Below are positions 50,333 through 58,029 of a stretch of 64,000 nucleotides of DNA, piece after piece (position 1 is the stretch's first letter; the number at the start of each line of letters is the position of its first letter). Position numbers and translations under genes: made by a program. The DNA is taken from assembly GCF_000312045.1 (NCBI RefSeq), contig NZ_HE978634.1, positions 677,940 to 741,939 on the forward strand, read 5' to 3'. The notes beneath the pieces were generated by a model, which saw nothing but the letters and a program-made list of their open reading frames with translations, was not told the origin of the DNA and searched no databases. The DNA is from Noviherbaspirillum massiliense JC206. GTDB taxonomy: Bacteria; Pseudomonadota; Gammaproteobacteria; Burkholderiales; Burkholderiaceae_D.

Positions 50333-51259
50333 TCATGCCGCGCCGGCGGGCGCCTGTCCGAGAAAGTCGAGGAGCGCGCGGTTGACTTGGTCCGGCGCTT
50401 CATTCTGTACCCAGTGGCTCGCGCCCGGGATTCGATGCACTTGCAGGTGTGGCACGAACCGCTCCAGCCCGTCGAGCAGGTAGCTGCCGAGCGCCGGGTC
50501 GCGCTCGCCCCAGATGACCAGGGTCCGTGCCTCGATCGGCGCAGCGAAAGCCCGTGACAGGTCGCCGGACCGCAGGCCGGCGCGGTAATAATTCAGCGCC
50601 GCCGTCAGCGCACCGGGACGCGCAAGCCCGTCGATGTAGGCGTCGACATCCTGTGCGCTGAACGTGCCGTGCCGTGCGGGAAGTTTCTCGAATATCCTGC
50701 GCACTGCCCGGTAATTCGCTTGCGACAGTGCCCGCTCCGGCAGAAAGGGCAGCTGGAAGAACAGCACATACCAGCTGCGCAGCAGCTGCGAACTGCGCCA
50801 CAGCTTGTCGCGGTAGATCCGCATGTGCGGCGCATTCAGGATTACCAGCTTGTCGAGCAGGGCGGGGCAGGCGGCGGCAAAGGCCCAGGCGATGATCCCG
50901 CCCCAGTCGTGCCCGACCAGGTGCACGCGCGGATGGCCGCTGCCCTCCGCCAGCATCGCCACATCCGCCACCAGATGGCGCAGGCGATACGCCTCGCGTG
51001 TTGGCGGCATATCCGACAGGTTGTAGCCGCGCAGGTCCGGCATCCATACGGAGTAGCCGGCTGCGACCAGCGGCGCGATTTGATGCTGCCAGGAGCGCCA
51101 GTTCTCGGGAAAGCCATGGAGCAGGATCACCGGCGGCCCGTCCCCGGTGATGGCTACATGCAGCTCGACGCCGTCGCCGCGGATGCGCTCATGCCGCACA
51201 TCGATGCCGGCAAGCGGCTTGTCAAGAGGGGCCGTGCGTGATGCGTGAGGATGTTGCAT
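50333..51259 (-). CDS. Alpha/beta hydrolase, epoxide-hydrolase-like
   Basis: A 308-residue protein from the ATG at 51259, chosen for the GGAGC shortly upstream; the frame continues to 51334. VILLHGFPENWRSWQHQIAP is the HGFPE motif of epoxide hydrolases and haloalkane dehalogenases, and HLVGHDWGGIIAW places an Asp nucleophile (GHDWGG) instead of Ser, as in those enzymes. WGERDPALG and GASHWVQNEAP supply the acid and His. Two Tyr for epoxide binding cannot be verified by eye. It converges with the DUF4242 gene. Confidence 0.9.
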   Translation of the reverse strand: MQHPHASRTAPLDKPLAGIDVRHERIRGDGVELHVAITGDGPPVILLHGFPENWRSWQHQIAPLVAAGYSVWMPDLRGYNLSDMPPTREAYRLRHLVADVAMLAEGSGHPRVHLVGHDWGGIIAWAFAAACPALLDKLVILNAPHMRIYRDKLWRSSQLLRSWYVLFFQLPFLPERALSQANYRAVRRIFEKLPARHGTFSAQDVDAYIDGLARPGALTAALNYYRAGLRSGDLSRAFAAPIEARTLVIWGERDPALGSYLLDGLERFVPHLQVHRIPGASHWVQNEAPDQVNRALLDFLGQAPAGAA

Positions 51260-51368
51260 GGATGCTCCGCTATGCCGGTGACTGGTTGAGGAAACGGTTT
51301 CAAGCGAGTACATTTCAGGCGCGCCATGAAGCATGTGGCCGCAGAATGAAAACTACTCAGTGAAACCG

Positions 51369-51638
51369 ATGAAAAAAGTCTCTGCCTTGCTGCTCCTGAC
51401 GTGCCTGACACTCAACGCCTGCGTACTCGTTCCCGTCGATCATCCGCCGCCCGTGCGTTCCTGCCCCCCGGGGCAGGCCAGGAAGGGCAATTGTGCGCCG
51501 GACTCGGATCGCGGCTTCTGTCCTCCGGGGCAAGCGAAGAAGGGTAACTGCACGCCCGACTCCGACCGTGGCGATCGTAACGATCGCGGCGAGCGCAGCT
51601 TCTGTCCGCCGGGGCAGGCCAAGAAAGGCAATTGCTGA
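51369..51638 (+). CDS. Small lipoprotein with CPPGQ-KKGNC repeats
   Basis: From the ATG at 51369 (MKKVSALLLLTCLTLNACVL) the product has 89 residues with a lipobox LNAC (Cys18). The mature part has three copies of C-P-P-G-Q-A-[RK]-K-G-N-C, joined by acidic, Arg/Asp-rich linkers (APDSDRG, TPDSDRGDRNDRGERS). The first Cys of each unit may pair with the last. Similar CPPGQAKKGNC motifs are found at the end of some bacterial envelope proteins, of unknown function. The last copy forms the C-terminus. Confidence 0.75.
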   Translation: MKKVSALLLLTCLTLNACVLVPVDHPPPVRSCPPGQARKGNCAPDSDRGFCPPGQAKKGNCTPDSDRGDRNDRGERSFCPPGQAKKGNC

Positions 51639-51689
51639 TACCACACCTGCCCGGGCGGCCGTAAGCGCGGCCGCCCGGCGCATCGTCCC

Positions 51690-52709
51690 TCACTTCCCAT
51701 CTGCGCTCGTTTCACGCACCAGGCGAAATCCCACCAGCGTATAGCGCGTGTCCGGCGCATTCCAGTTGCGATAGGACGAACGGGCATAGAACGCCCAGGT
51801 GTGCCACGACCCGCCGCGCCGCACCCTGACGCTGCCGTTAGCCGGCCCCTGCGGGTCATCCACCGGCGAGCGTGCGTAATAGCTGTCGTCGTGCCAGTCG
51901 GCGCACCATTCCCATACATTGCCGTGCATGTCGTACAGGCCGAATGCATTCGGCGCGAAGCTGCCCACCGGAGCCGTGAATGGGTAGCCATCATGCCCGT
52001 CCAGCGCAAATGCCCGCCATTGCGGCCAGTTCTTCTGCGAGTCGGCATCGAAGACATTCGCGACCTGCAGCAGCGATTGCGGATCGTCGCCGCTGGAATA
52101 GCGGGTGCGGGTGCCGGCGCGCGCGGCGTATTCCCATTCCGCTTCCGTCGGCAGGCGGTATGTCTTTCCTTCCTTCGCGCTCAGCCACGTTGCCATGGCG
52201 ACCGCGTCATTCCAGGTGACGTTCACCACCGGATGCTCGTCTCCCTGCGGGAAGCCGGGATTGCGCCATGAATATTTCCGGTCCCGGCCCTCGAAGGCGT
52301 CACCGCGCTTCGATGTCTTGGGGTCGTAATCCGGGTTGTAGCCGTAGCCGCCGGTGCCGTCGGCTTCCGATTCCGGCCGGTAGCCGGAGGCTTCGAGGAA
52401 GCGCCTGAACTGGCCCACCGTCACTTCATGCTGCCCGAGGTAGAAGGGCCGCGTGATGCGCACCCGGTGCACCGGCGCTTCATCGCCCAGTTCCAGGAAA
52501 CGCCTGCGCTCGTATTGTGGATAAGCCTTGGCCAGCGCCTCCGGGGATTCATCGTTTCCCATCATGAATTCGCCGGCGGGAATGCGCATGAACTTCATGC
52601 CCAGCATGTTCTCGATCTGTTGCGGCGTCGGAGATGGCGGTGCATCCGCCTGCGCGGGAATCACGGCCAACAGGGAAAGCAGGGCGGGAAGGAGGAGGAA
52701 GATTTGCAT
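51690..52709 (-). CDS. Exported SUMF1/formylglycine-generating-enzyme-fold protein
   Basis: About 339 residues from the ATG at 52709 (MQIFLLLPALLSLLAVIPAQ), chosen for its clear signal peptide; the frame reaches 52751. The SUMF1 fold is complete: FMRIPAGEFMMGNDESPEAL, FYLGQHEVTVGQFRRFLEAS, YRLPTEAEWEYAARAGTRTR, NVWEWCADWHDD and VRRGGSWHTWAFYARSSYRN ending VGFRLVRE. The two active-site Cys of true formylglycine-generating enzymes are missing from the RGGSW region, so it probably binds a ligand or performs different chemistry. Confidence 0.9.
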   Translation of the reverse strand: MQIFLLLPALLSLLAVIPAQADAPPSPTPQQIENMLGMKFMRIPAGEFMMGNDESPEALAKAYPQYERRRFLELGDEAPVHRVRITRPFYLGQHEVTVGQFRRFLEASGYRPESEADGTGGYGYNPDYDPKTSKRGDAFEGRDRKYSWRNPGFPQGDEHPVVNVTWNDAVAMATWLSAKEGKTYRLPTEAEWEYAARAGTRTRYSSGDDPQSLLQVANVFDADSQKNWPQWRAFALDGHDGYPFTAPVGSFAPNAFGLYDMHGNVWEWCADWHDDSYYARSPVDDPQGPANGSVRVRRGGSWHTWAFYARSSYRNWNAPDTRYTLVGFRLVRETSADGK

Positions 52710-52793
52710 GACAAGGCGATGGCAGCAACAGGACATTGCATTGTATGCCATGGCTATACTGGCCTATGGAAGCGGGCTAAAAAGGAGGGTGCC

Positions 52794-53117
52794 ATGAAAG
52801 GTTACCAGCTCGAATTCTTCACCCAGGAGAACAAGCGCCACGGCGGCAGGCATCTCGGCGAATGGCTGCTGGAGCTGGCCCGCTCGCAGGGCATACGCGG
52901 CGCCACCCTGTTCATGGGAACGAAGGGATACGGCCATGGGGGGCGCATCCACTCGGCGCATTTTTTCGAGATTGCGGACCAACCGGTCGAAGTCACGATG
53001 ATCGTCGGCGAGGAAGAAGCCGACCGCCTGTTCGACCTGCTGCGGCAGGAACAGGTAAGGGTGTTCTACGTGAAGTCGCCGGTGGAGTTCGGGACGCTGG
53101 GAGAGGAAGGGAGCTAA
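52794..53117 (+). CDS. DUF190 (PII-like) protein
   Basis: A 107-residue protein from the ATG at 52794, with AAAGGAGGGT just before it. YQLEFFTQENKRHGGRHLGE, GIRGATLFMGTKGYGHGGRI and VEVTMIVGEEEADRLFDLLR are the DUF190 blocks; the family shares the ferredoxin-like fold of PII signalling proteins and often sits beside CrcB fluoride channels. No crcB is adjacent here. It diverges from the SUMF1 gene. Confidence 0.9.
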   Translation: MKGYQLEFFTQENKRHGGRHLGEWLLELARSQGIRGATLFMGTKGYGHGGRIHSAHFFEIADQPVEVTMIVGEEEADRLFDLLRQEQVRVFYVKSPVEFGTLGEEGS

Positions 53118-53179
53118 TGCATTGCATTACGCCAATGCACGGTGCCTGGCGAAAGACTGCGATTGATGATGAGTGCTTT

Positions 53180-53195
53180 CCTCGCCATGGCGAGG
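53180..53195. repeat. 16-bp perfect palindrome
   Basis: CCTCGCCATGGCGAGG reads the same on both strands. It lies just past the DUF190 gene and may be part of a transcript-ending structure together with the hairpin at 53249. Confidence 0.5.
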
Positions 53196-53248
53196 ATCAC
53201 GGCAGGGATGGGTTAAACGTGAGGCGCTGTAACCCATCCCCAACCCGG

Positions 53249-53269
53249 CCTTCCCCTTGAAGGGGAAGG
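53249..53269. terminator. Hairpin between converging DUF190 and SRPBCC genes
   Basis: CCTTCCCCTT and AAGGGGAAGG form a 10-bp perfect inverted repeat around a single base, 12 bp past the SRPBCC stop. The surrounding CCCATCCCCAACCCGGCC is like a dispersed repeat seen between converging genes. It lacks a T-tract. Confidence 0.5.
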
Positions 53270-53281
53270 GGCCGATTCCGC

Positions 53282-53764
53282 TCAGTGCCGGACCTGCGGC
53301 TGGTTCTGCTGGCCCTGTGCAACATTGCCGCGCCATGCGCCGGTTTCCTGGCCGCGCGATTCTAGGAAATCCTTGAAGCGTTCCAGGTCGCCTTCTACGC
53401 GGTGCGAAAACACGCCGACGGCATCGCCCACATTTTCCATGGGGCCTTCCGGGTCGTAGTCCATCTGCACCATTACGCGGGTGGTGTCATCCGAGATTTT
53501 GTGGAAGGTAACGACACCGGCATTCAGTGCGCCGCTCGTGCTGCGCCAGGCAATGCGCTGGTCGGGAATCTGCTCGGTGATCTCGGCATCCCATTCCTTG
53601 TCCTTGCCGGCGATTTCAGCATGCCAATGCAGGTGGGTATTGTCGAGCTGGCGGACTTCCTTCACGCCTTCCATAAATTTCGGAAAGTCTTCGAATTGCG
53701 TCCATTGGTTGTAGGCGGTGCTGACAGGCACATTCACATCGATGGATTTTTGTACGCTTGACAT
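53282..53764 (-). CDS. SRPBCC-family lipid/ligand-binding protein
   Basis: A 160-residue protein from the ATG at 53764 (MSSVQKSIDVNVPVSTAYNQ), with GGAGGAACC upstream. The opening helix and FEDFPKFMEGVKEVRQLDNT, then KEWDAEITEQIPDQRIAWRS, are the polyketide-cyclase/START-like fold of the SRPBCC group, as in the cyclase family 2 proteins often induced by stress. The C-terminal 25 residues are Gln-rich. Ligand unknown. Confidence 0.9.
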   Translation of the reverse strand: MSSVQKSIDVNVPVSTAYNQWTQFEDFPKFMEGVKEVRQLDNTHLHWHAEIAGKDKEWDAEITEQIPDQRIAWRSTSGALNAGVVTFHKISDDTTRVMVQMDYDPEGPMENVGDAVGVFSHRVEGDLERFKDFLESRGQETGAWRGNVAQGQQNQPQVRH

Positions 53765-53928
53765 GGTTCCTCCATTGAAAGATGGCCGCGGCCGCAAGGC
53801 CCGCGGATGGTTTGACAAGGGGCAGCAATAGCCCGCATATCAATTAGACATCCTGCTGGAGGAAAATTCCGGCGCCGGCCAGAATGGCCGGCGCAATGCC
53901 TGAAAGCCCGAAGCGCCGGGCGAGGCGT

Positions 53929-54576
53929 TTATTCCTGGTATTCCGGCTGCTTTGCCTCGGCCTGCTTCGTGGCCGTGATGCGGATCGGGGCCGCGCATTC
54001 ATGCCTGAACCCGCGGCATTCCTGGTAAGCCTGCCTGATGTGGTCCAGGTCGGTGTCGAGGTCGCCGGTCAGCATTGCATAATGGACCAGCCTGACCTGC
54101 TTCGTCCGGTAATCGAGGGTGGCCATGCCGAGCGGCACGCCCGCTGTCAGTGCAATGTGATAAAAGCCGCTGCGCCAGCTGTCGCGATACTTGCGCGTCC
54201 CTTCGGGCGCAAGCACCAGCCAGTATTGATCGGCAGCCTTGATACGCGCCGCAAGACGGGCGATCGCCCCGGTGGATGCGCTGCGCTCGATCGGCTCGCC
54301 GCCGGTGGCCCGGAAAAACCAGCCCAGCAGTGCCCCGGTCAAGCCCTTGAATAGCGAGTCCTTGCCCAGCCAGCGGAAGCGCACGCCGATCGCCCATTTC
54401 CCCAGCAGGCCGATGATGAAATCCCAGTTCGAGGTATGGGGGTAGACGATGATGACGCCGCGAGGGCCCGGCAAAGGCTTGAAGTTGACGCGCCATCCGA
54501 TCAGCGCCAGGGCGCGGACCGAGAATTTTTGCAGGGGAGTGGAAACGGACGAGGTGGTGAGGAAATGATCGGTCAT
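53929..54576 (-). CDS. 1-acyl-glycerol-3-phosphate acyltransferase-like enzyme
   Basis: A 215-residue PlsC-family protein. VYPHTSNWDF carries the catalytic H-x4-D motif and LAPEGTRKYRDSWRSGFYHI the substrate-binding EGTR block. The membrane-embedded segment GLTGALLGWFFRATGG lies between them. It transfers an acyl group to a lysophospholipid or related acceptor. It belongs to the group with HTSNWD that is separate from housekeeping PlsC. Start ATG at 54576. Confidence 0.9.
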   Translation of the reverse strand: MTDHFLTTSSVSTPLQKFSVRALALIGWRVNFKPLPGPRGVIIVYPHTSNWDFIIGLLGKWAIGVRFRWLGKDSLFKGLTGALLGWFFRATGGEPIERSASTGAIARLAARIKAADQYWLVLAPEGTRKYRDSWRSGFYHIALTAGVPLGMATLDYRTKQVRLVHYAMLTGDLDTDLDHIRQAYQECRGFRHECAAPIRITATKQAEAKQPEYQE

Positions 54577-54964
54577 GATTTTACTCAGGAAACCGGATCA
54601 TTATGCCTCCAACTTGTTGAGTATTGATAGTTGGAAAGAGTTTTTGGTTGCAGGAATGCATGAGGCATCCACAGGCATCACCCGCCGAAGAAATTCAGGC
54701 TGCCAGTGCATGCGGACAATGGTGCGGCGGGCCTTGGAATACCTGATTTTGATGTAAGTCAGAAGGCATACTCTTGCCGGGCAGCCGGCCCATTGCCGGA
54801 CGCCCGGCGCCGGTGGATAGTGGCAAGGAGGGCGGCAAGCACCTCACACGCATCTCTGGCCGCGATCATGCACGACGCGCAACGAGCCTGAGCGCGCTTG
54901 CCGCCGCGTTACATTCGTTGAGGGCGTGGAAGTCTAGCTAGCTGTTGCGAAAGCAGGGGTGATG
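54577..54964. other. Intergenic region between divergent acyltransferase and DUF2182 genes
   Basis: About 390 bp with no supported gene. Both promoters should lie here; I see no clear -35/-10 pair and no notable repeat. Confidence 0.4.
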
Positions 54965-55744
54965 ATGTCCGACGGCTCATGGATGGAGCGGGCAATCCGG
55001 CGCGAGCGCATGCTCGTCGCGGGCGGCCTGCTGCTGGTCATTGCATCCTGCTGGGCTTACCTCCTGAATGGCGCCGGCACGCTGGAAGAGATGGACGGCA
55101 TGCTGATGCCGATGAGCAGCGGCCCGTGGACGCCCGGCCATGCAGCGCTGATGTTTGCCATGTGGGCCGTGATGATGGGTGCCATGATGCTGCCGAGCGC
55201 CGCACCCATGATCCTGCTGTATGCCGCAATTGCACGCGGCCGCCGGGCCAAGGGCCACAGAGTGGCGAATGCCGGGATATTCGCAGCAGGGTATGTCGCG
55301 GTCTGGACAGTCTTCAGCCTCGCCGCGGTCGCTCTCCAGTTCGCACTCGAGCGGCTTGCCCTGCTGTCGTCCATGATGGAGCTCACCAGCATCTTGCTGG
55401 CCGCGCTGCTGCTGATCGCCGCCGGCATTTACCAGTGGACGCCGCTGAAGCAGGCTTGCCTGCGCCGCTGCCGCTCCCCGCTGGAATTCGTGCTGACGCA
55501 ATGGCGCGAAGGCAGGCGCGGTGCCTTCCTGATGGGAGTGCGCCATGGCGCCTATTGCCTCGGCTGCTGCTGGATGCTGATGCTGCTGCTGTTTGTCGGC
55601 GGCATCATGAACCTGGCCTGGATCGCCGGCCTGGCGGCCTTTGTCCTGGTGGAGAAGCTTGCACCCGCAGGCCACTGGGCGGGCCGGGTCGCCGGGATGC
55701 TGCTGGTCGGCTGGGGACTTGCCATCCTGCCGGGCGCGGCCTAG
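54965..55744 (+). CDS. DUF2182 integral membrane protein
   Basis: About 259 residues starting MSDGSWMERAIRRERMLVAG. Consecutive GTG-ATG-ATG codons from 54959 are all possible; AGGGG is best spaced for the ATG at 54965. Met-rich segments (MDGMLMPMSS; MFAMWAVMMGAMMLPSAAPM) and CLRRCRSPLEF with GAYCLGCCWMLMLLLFVGGI are the DUF2182 signatures; the family is annotated as a predicted metal-binding membrane protein. The many Met and Cys residues suit copper. The usual DUF1326 partner is not adjacent. Confidence 0.9.
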   Translation: MSDGSWMERAIRRERMLVAGGLLLVIASCWAYLLNGAGTLEEMDGMLMPMSSGPWTPGHAALMFAMWAVMMGAMMLPSAAPMILLYAAIARGRRAKGHRVANAGIFAAGYVAVWTVFSLAAVALQFALERLALLSSMMELTSILLAALLLIAAGIYQWTPLKQACLRRCRSPLEFVLTQWREGRRGAFLMGVRHGAYCLGCCWMLMLLLFVGGIMNLAWIAGLAAFVLVEKLAPAGHWAGRVAGMLLVGWGLAILPGAA

Positions 55745-55766
55745 GCGGCATCCGAGTGCGGGAAAG

Positions 55767-56021
55767 CTAATCCGCCTTTTCCAGTTCCCGCTTTGCTTCC
55801 ATCGTTTGCCCGCCGGCCTCATCAGGCTCGCGATGGCCGGAAGCTTTTTCTTCCGGTGCAGCAAACAGCCTGCGCAGCCTCGAGCCGATGCCCGATCCGG
55901 AAGCCGCTTCCCGGGCTTTCACTGCATCAGGTTCAGGGCGGGCAGACTCTGTCATTTTTTCCGTAGCGCGGCGTTGTCCGCGCATCTGCCGTTCGGAATC
56001 GGTATGAACTCGGTAACACAT
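55767..56021 (-). CDS. Small charged protein of unknown function
   Basis: An 84-residue protein from the ATG at 56021 (MCYRVHTDSERQMRGQRRAT), preceded by CAGGAGTGG. It is highly charged, with SGIGSRLRRLFAAPEEKASG in the middle and an acidic end. No membrane segment or family is seen; probably disordered. It converges with the DUF2182 gene. Confidence 0.5.
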   Translation of the reverse strand: MCYRVHTDSERQMRGQRRATEKMTESARPEPDAVKAREAASGSGIGSRLRRLFAAPEEKASGHREPDEAGGQTMEAKRELEKAD

Positions 56022-56121
56022 GATCCACTCCTGCGTGTGCGTGCGCCTGCCTCGGATGCAGGGCACCTATGTTCAAGGTAGTTGATGGGCTGTCGTCCCG
56101 CAAGGCGGCCTTCTGCCTGCC

Positions 56122-56499
56122 TCACGCCCGCCGGCCGCGCCTGTGCCTGATCACCAGCAGGTATACCGCGGCATTGATCGCAGCCAGCGCCAGTCCGAGC
56201 AGATAGCGCAGCTCCAGCGTAAGGTTTTCCGGATAGAGAATTTTCGACACGTAGTGTTCCACGAATCCCGCTTCGTAGGCGGCATGACCGGCAAGCAGGC
56301 GGAAATGGTTCTCCAGCGGGGTCAACGGGCAGATCCAGTTTGCCCATTGCACCATGATTCCCCAGACCAGGGCCGGCACATGCCACCAGAGCAACCGGGG
56401 CCAGCGCAGCAACAGCAATCCGCCGAACAAGGCAAACAGGACAAAGGCGCCATGCAGCAGCAGGACCAGGTCGGCCACCAGGGTGTACATCGTTTGCAT
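56122..56499 (-). CDS. DUF2784 membrane protein
   Basis: A 125-residue protein from the ATG at 56499 (MQTMYTLVADLVLLLHGAFV) with AGGATAGG upstream. Three membrane segments are seen. ADLVLLLHGAFVLFALFGGL and VQWANWICPLTPLENHFRLL, then YEAGFVEHYVSKILYPENLT, are the conserved blocks of DUF2784. It is an inner-membrane protein of unknown role. Confidence 0.9.
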   Translation of the reverse strand: MQTMYTLVADLVLLLHGAFVLFALFGGLLLLRWPRLLWWHVPALVWGIMVQWANWICPLTPLENHFRLLAGHAAYEAGFVEHYVSKILYPENLTLELRYLLGLALAAINAAVYLLVIRHRRGRRA

Positions 56500-56696
56500 T
56501 CGATGCCTATCCTTCCTGCGGAAAAGACGGAATCCTTGCCGGGCGCGGCGACGCATACAGCATAGGACGAAAGCCCTTGGCGGCAAATGCCGGGCTTGAT
56601 CGATGCCGTTTCACGGATGGCCTTCTCTCATGCACGTGGGTGGCACGTTCCTTGCGGGAGGGGCAGGATCGGAATTCACATGTTCATGGAGGAAAT

Positions 56697-57218
56697 ATGA
56701 AACGACTCTCGTCGACCGTGCTCACTCTCACCCTGCTGGGCGCCGGCAGCCTTGCCGCCGTTCAATCGCCTTCGTTTGCCGCCGGAGATCAGAACAGCGG
56801 CGGCGCCGGCAATTCCGCATCCCAGACCAGGGGCAGCGATGCCGGCAGCTCAGGTAGCTCAGGCAATTCAGGTGGCTCAGGCTATTCCGGCAGCTACGGC
56901 AATTCGAGCGGCGGCAACGCGCTCGGCACCCCTAAATCGAGCGTGCCCAACTCCACCGGCGGCACGCATACCCCCGGCACATCCGCGTCAGGTGAAAAGG
57001 CGGATTGCCCCGCAGCCATGGCGCGGGCCACGGAAAAGGATGGCGGCAGCCCGAGCACCGGAAGCGGTTACCGCCTGTCCGGTCCGCGCAGCTCTTCCGG
57101 TGGCGCTGATTGCGCCACGGTCGGCGCTACCGGCGCACCCGACAAGTCGCGCGGATCCTCCAGCTCCGGCGGCTCCGAACCCACCGGGTCGCAGGGCGGG
57201 GCCGGCAGCGGCAAGTAG
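56697..57218 (+). CDS. Gly/Ser-rich exported protein
   Basis: A 173-residue protein from the ATG at 56697 (MKRLSSTVLTLTLLGAGSLA) with TGGAGGAAA upstream. The signal ends around SFA-A. The mature chain is almost all Gly, Ser, Asn and Thr (SGSSGNSGGSGYSGSYGNSS), with two Cys (ADCPAAMARA; GADCATVGA) that could form a disulfide. Likely disordered and surface-exposed; no family. Confidence 0.65.
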   Translation: MKRLSSTVLTLTLLGAGSLAAVQSPSFAAGDQNSGGAGNSASQTRGSDAGSSGSSGNSGGSGYSGSYGNSSGGNALGTPKSSVPNSTGGTHTPGTSASGEKADCPAAMARATEKDGGSPSTGSGYRLSGPRSSSGGADCATVGATGAPDKSRGSSSSGGSEPTGSQGGAGSGK

Positions 57219-57303
57219 GAAGGAATGCGGGCGGCAGCGGTGAAGCTTTGATGCTCACCTGCCGTCCGCTGAAAGTCATCCACCGAAAGAAAAGGAGAGA
57301 AAC

Positions 57304-57843
57304 ATGCCCAAAGCCACCCTGGCCGGACATCCCTTGCATCCCATGCTGATCGTTGCGCCGGCGGCCCTGCTTCCATTCGGATTCATCATGGACGCGATGT
57401 ACCGCGCCACCGGCAAGGAATCCTATGCGAATGCCGCTTATTACAGCCTGACGGGTGCGCTGCTGGGCGGCGTGGCTGCCGGAGCGGCCGGCGCCATGGA
57501 TTACCTCGGGATCGAGGAGCAGACTGACACCAAGCGCACCGCCAATCTGCATGCCACGCTGAATGGCGGGGCGCTGGCACTCACCGGCATCAACCTGCTG
57601 ACCCGCAGGAAAAAGCCCAACCATCAGGGCGGATCGCTCGCCATGTCCGCCATCGCCGCGCTCGGCGTGCTGATTTCCGGCTGGTTCGGCGGGCGCATGG
57701 TGTACGAGCAGGGCATGCGGGTCAGGAACGTCAGCCCGGTCCGGCATGTACCGGAAGCGAAACTGCCGGGTGACGAGCGCATGGAGCATGCCATGCAGCG
57801 CATGGAAAGGATTGCGCCTGCAGCCGGGCCGACGCTGCATTGA
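57304..57843 (+). CDS. DUF2231 membrane protein
   Basis: A 179-residue protein with AAAGGAGAG before the ATG. ATLAGHPLHPMLIVAPAALL is the hallmark G-H-P-x-H-P opening of DUF2231, and the conserved His positions may bind heme or metal. Four membrane segments are predicted, with GVLISGWFGGRMVYEQGMRV near the end. Function unknown. It follows the Gly/Ser-rich protein by 85 bp and may share its transcript. Confidence 0.9.
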   Translation: MPKATLAGHPLHPMLIVAPAALLPFGFIMDAMYRATGKESYANAAYYSLTGALLGGVAAGAAGAMDYLGIEEQTDTKRTANLHATLNGGALALTGINLLTRRKKPNHQGGSLAMSAIAALGVLISGWFGGRMVYEQGMRVRNVSPVRHVPEAKLPGDERMEHAMQRMERIAPAAGPTLH

Positions 57844-58029
57844 GGATATTGAGCTTGCCGAGCGCTGAGCGTGTCGCACATCAAGGATGGCCGGGCATGG
57901 GGGCCTGCATGATTCTCCCCAGACAGGCTGTTTCCTCCGGAGGAGAGTCCGTCTTGAACGTAATTCCGGTTTCCCATTCCGCATTGACCGAAGCTGCGGA
58001 ATGCATCAGCGCAGTGAAGGCCTAAGGCC

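Noticed and set aside
57840-58025. Plus-strand frame of 61 codons between the DUF2231 and glycosyltransferase genes.
   Set aside because: The start overlaps the DUF2231 stop but there is no usable ribosome site or recognisable composition.
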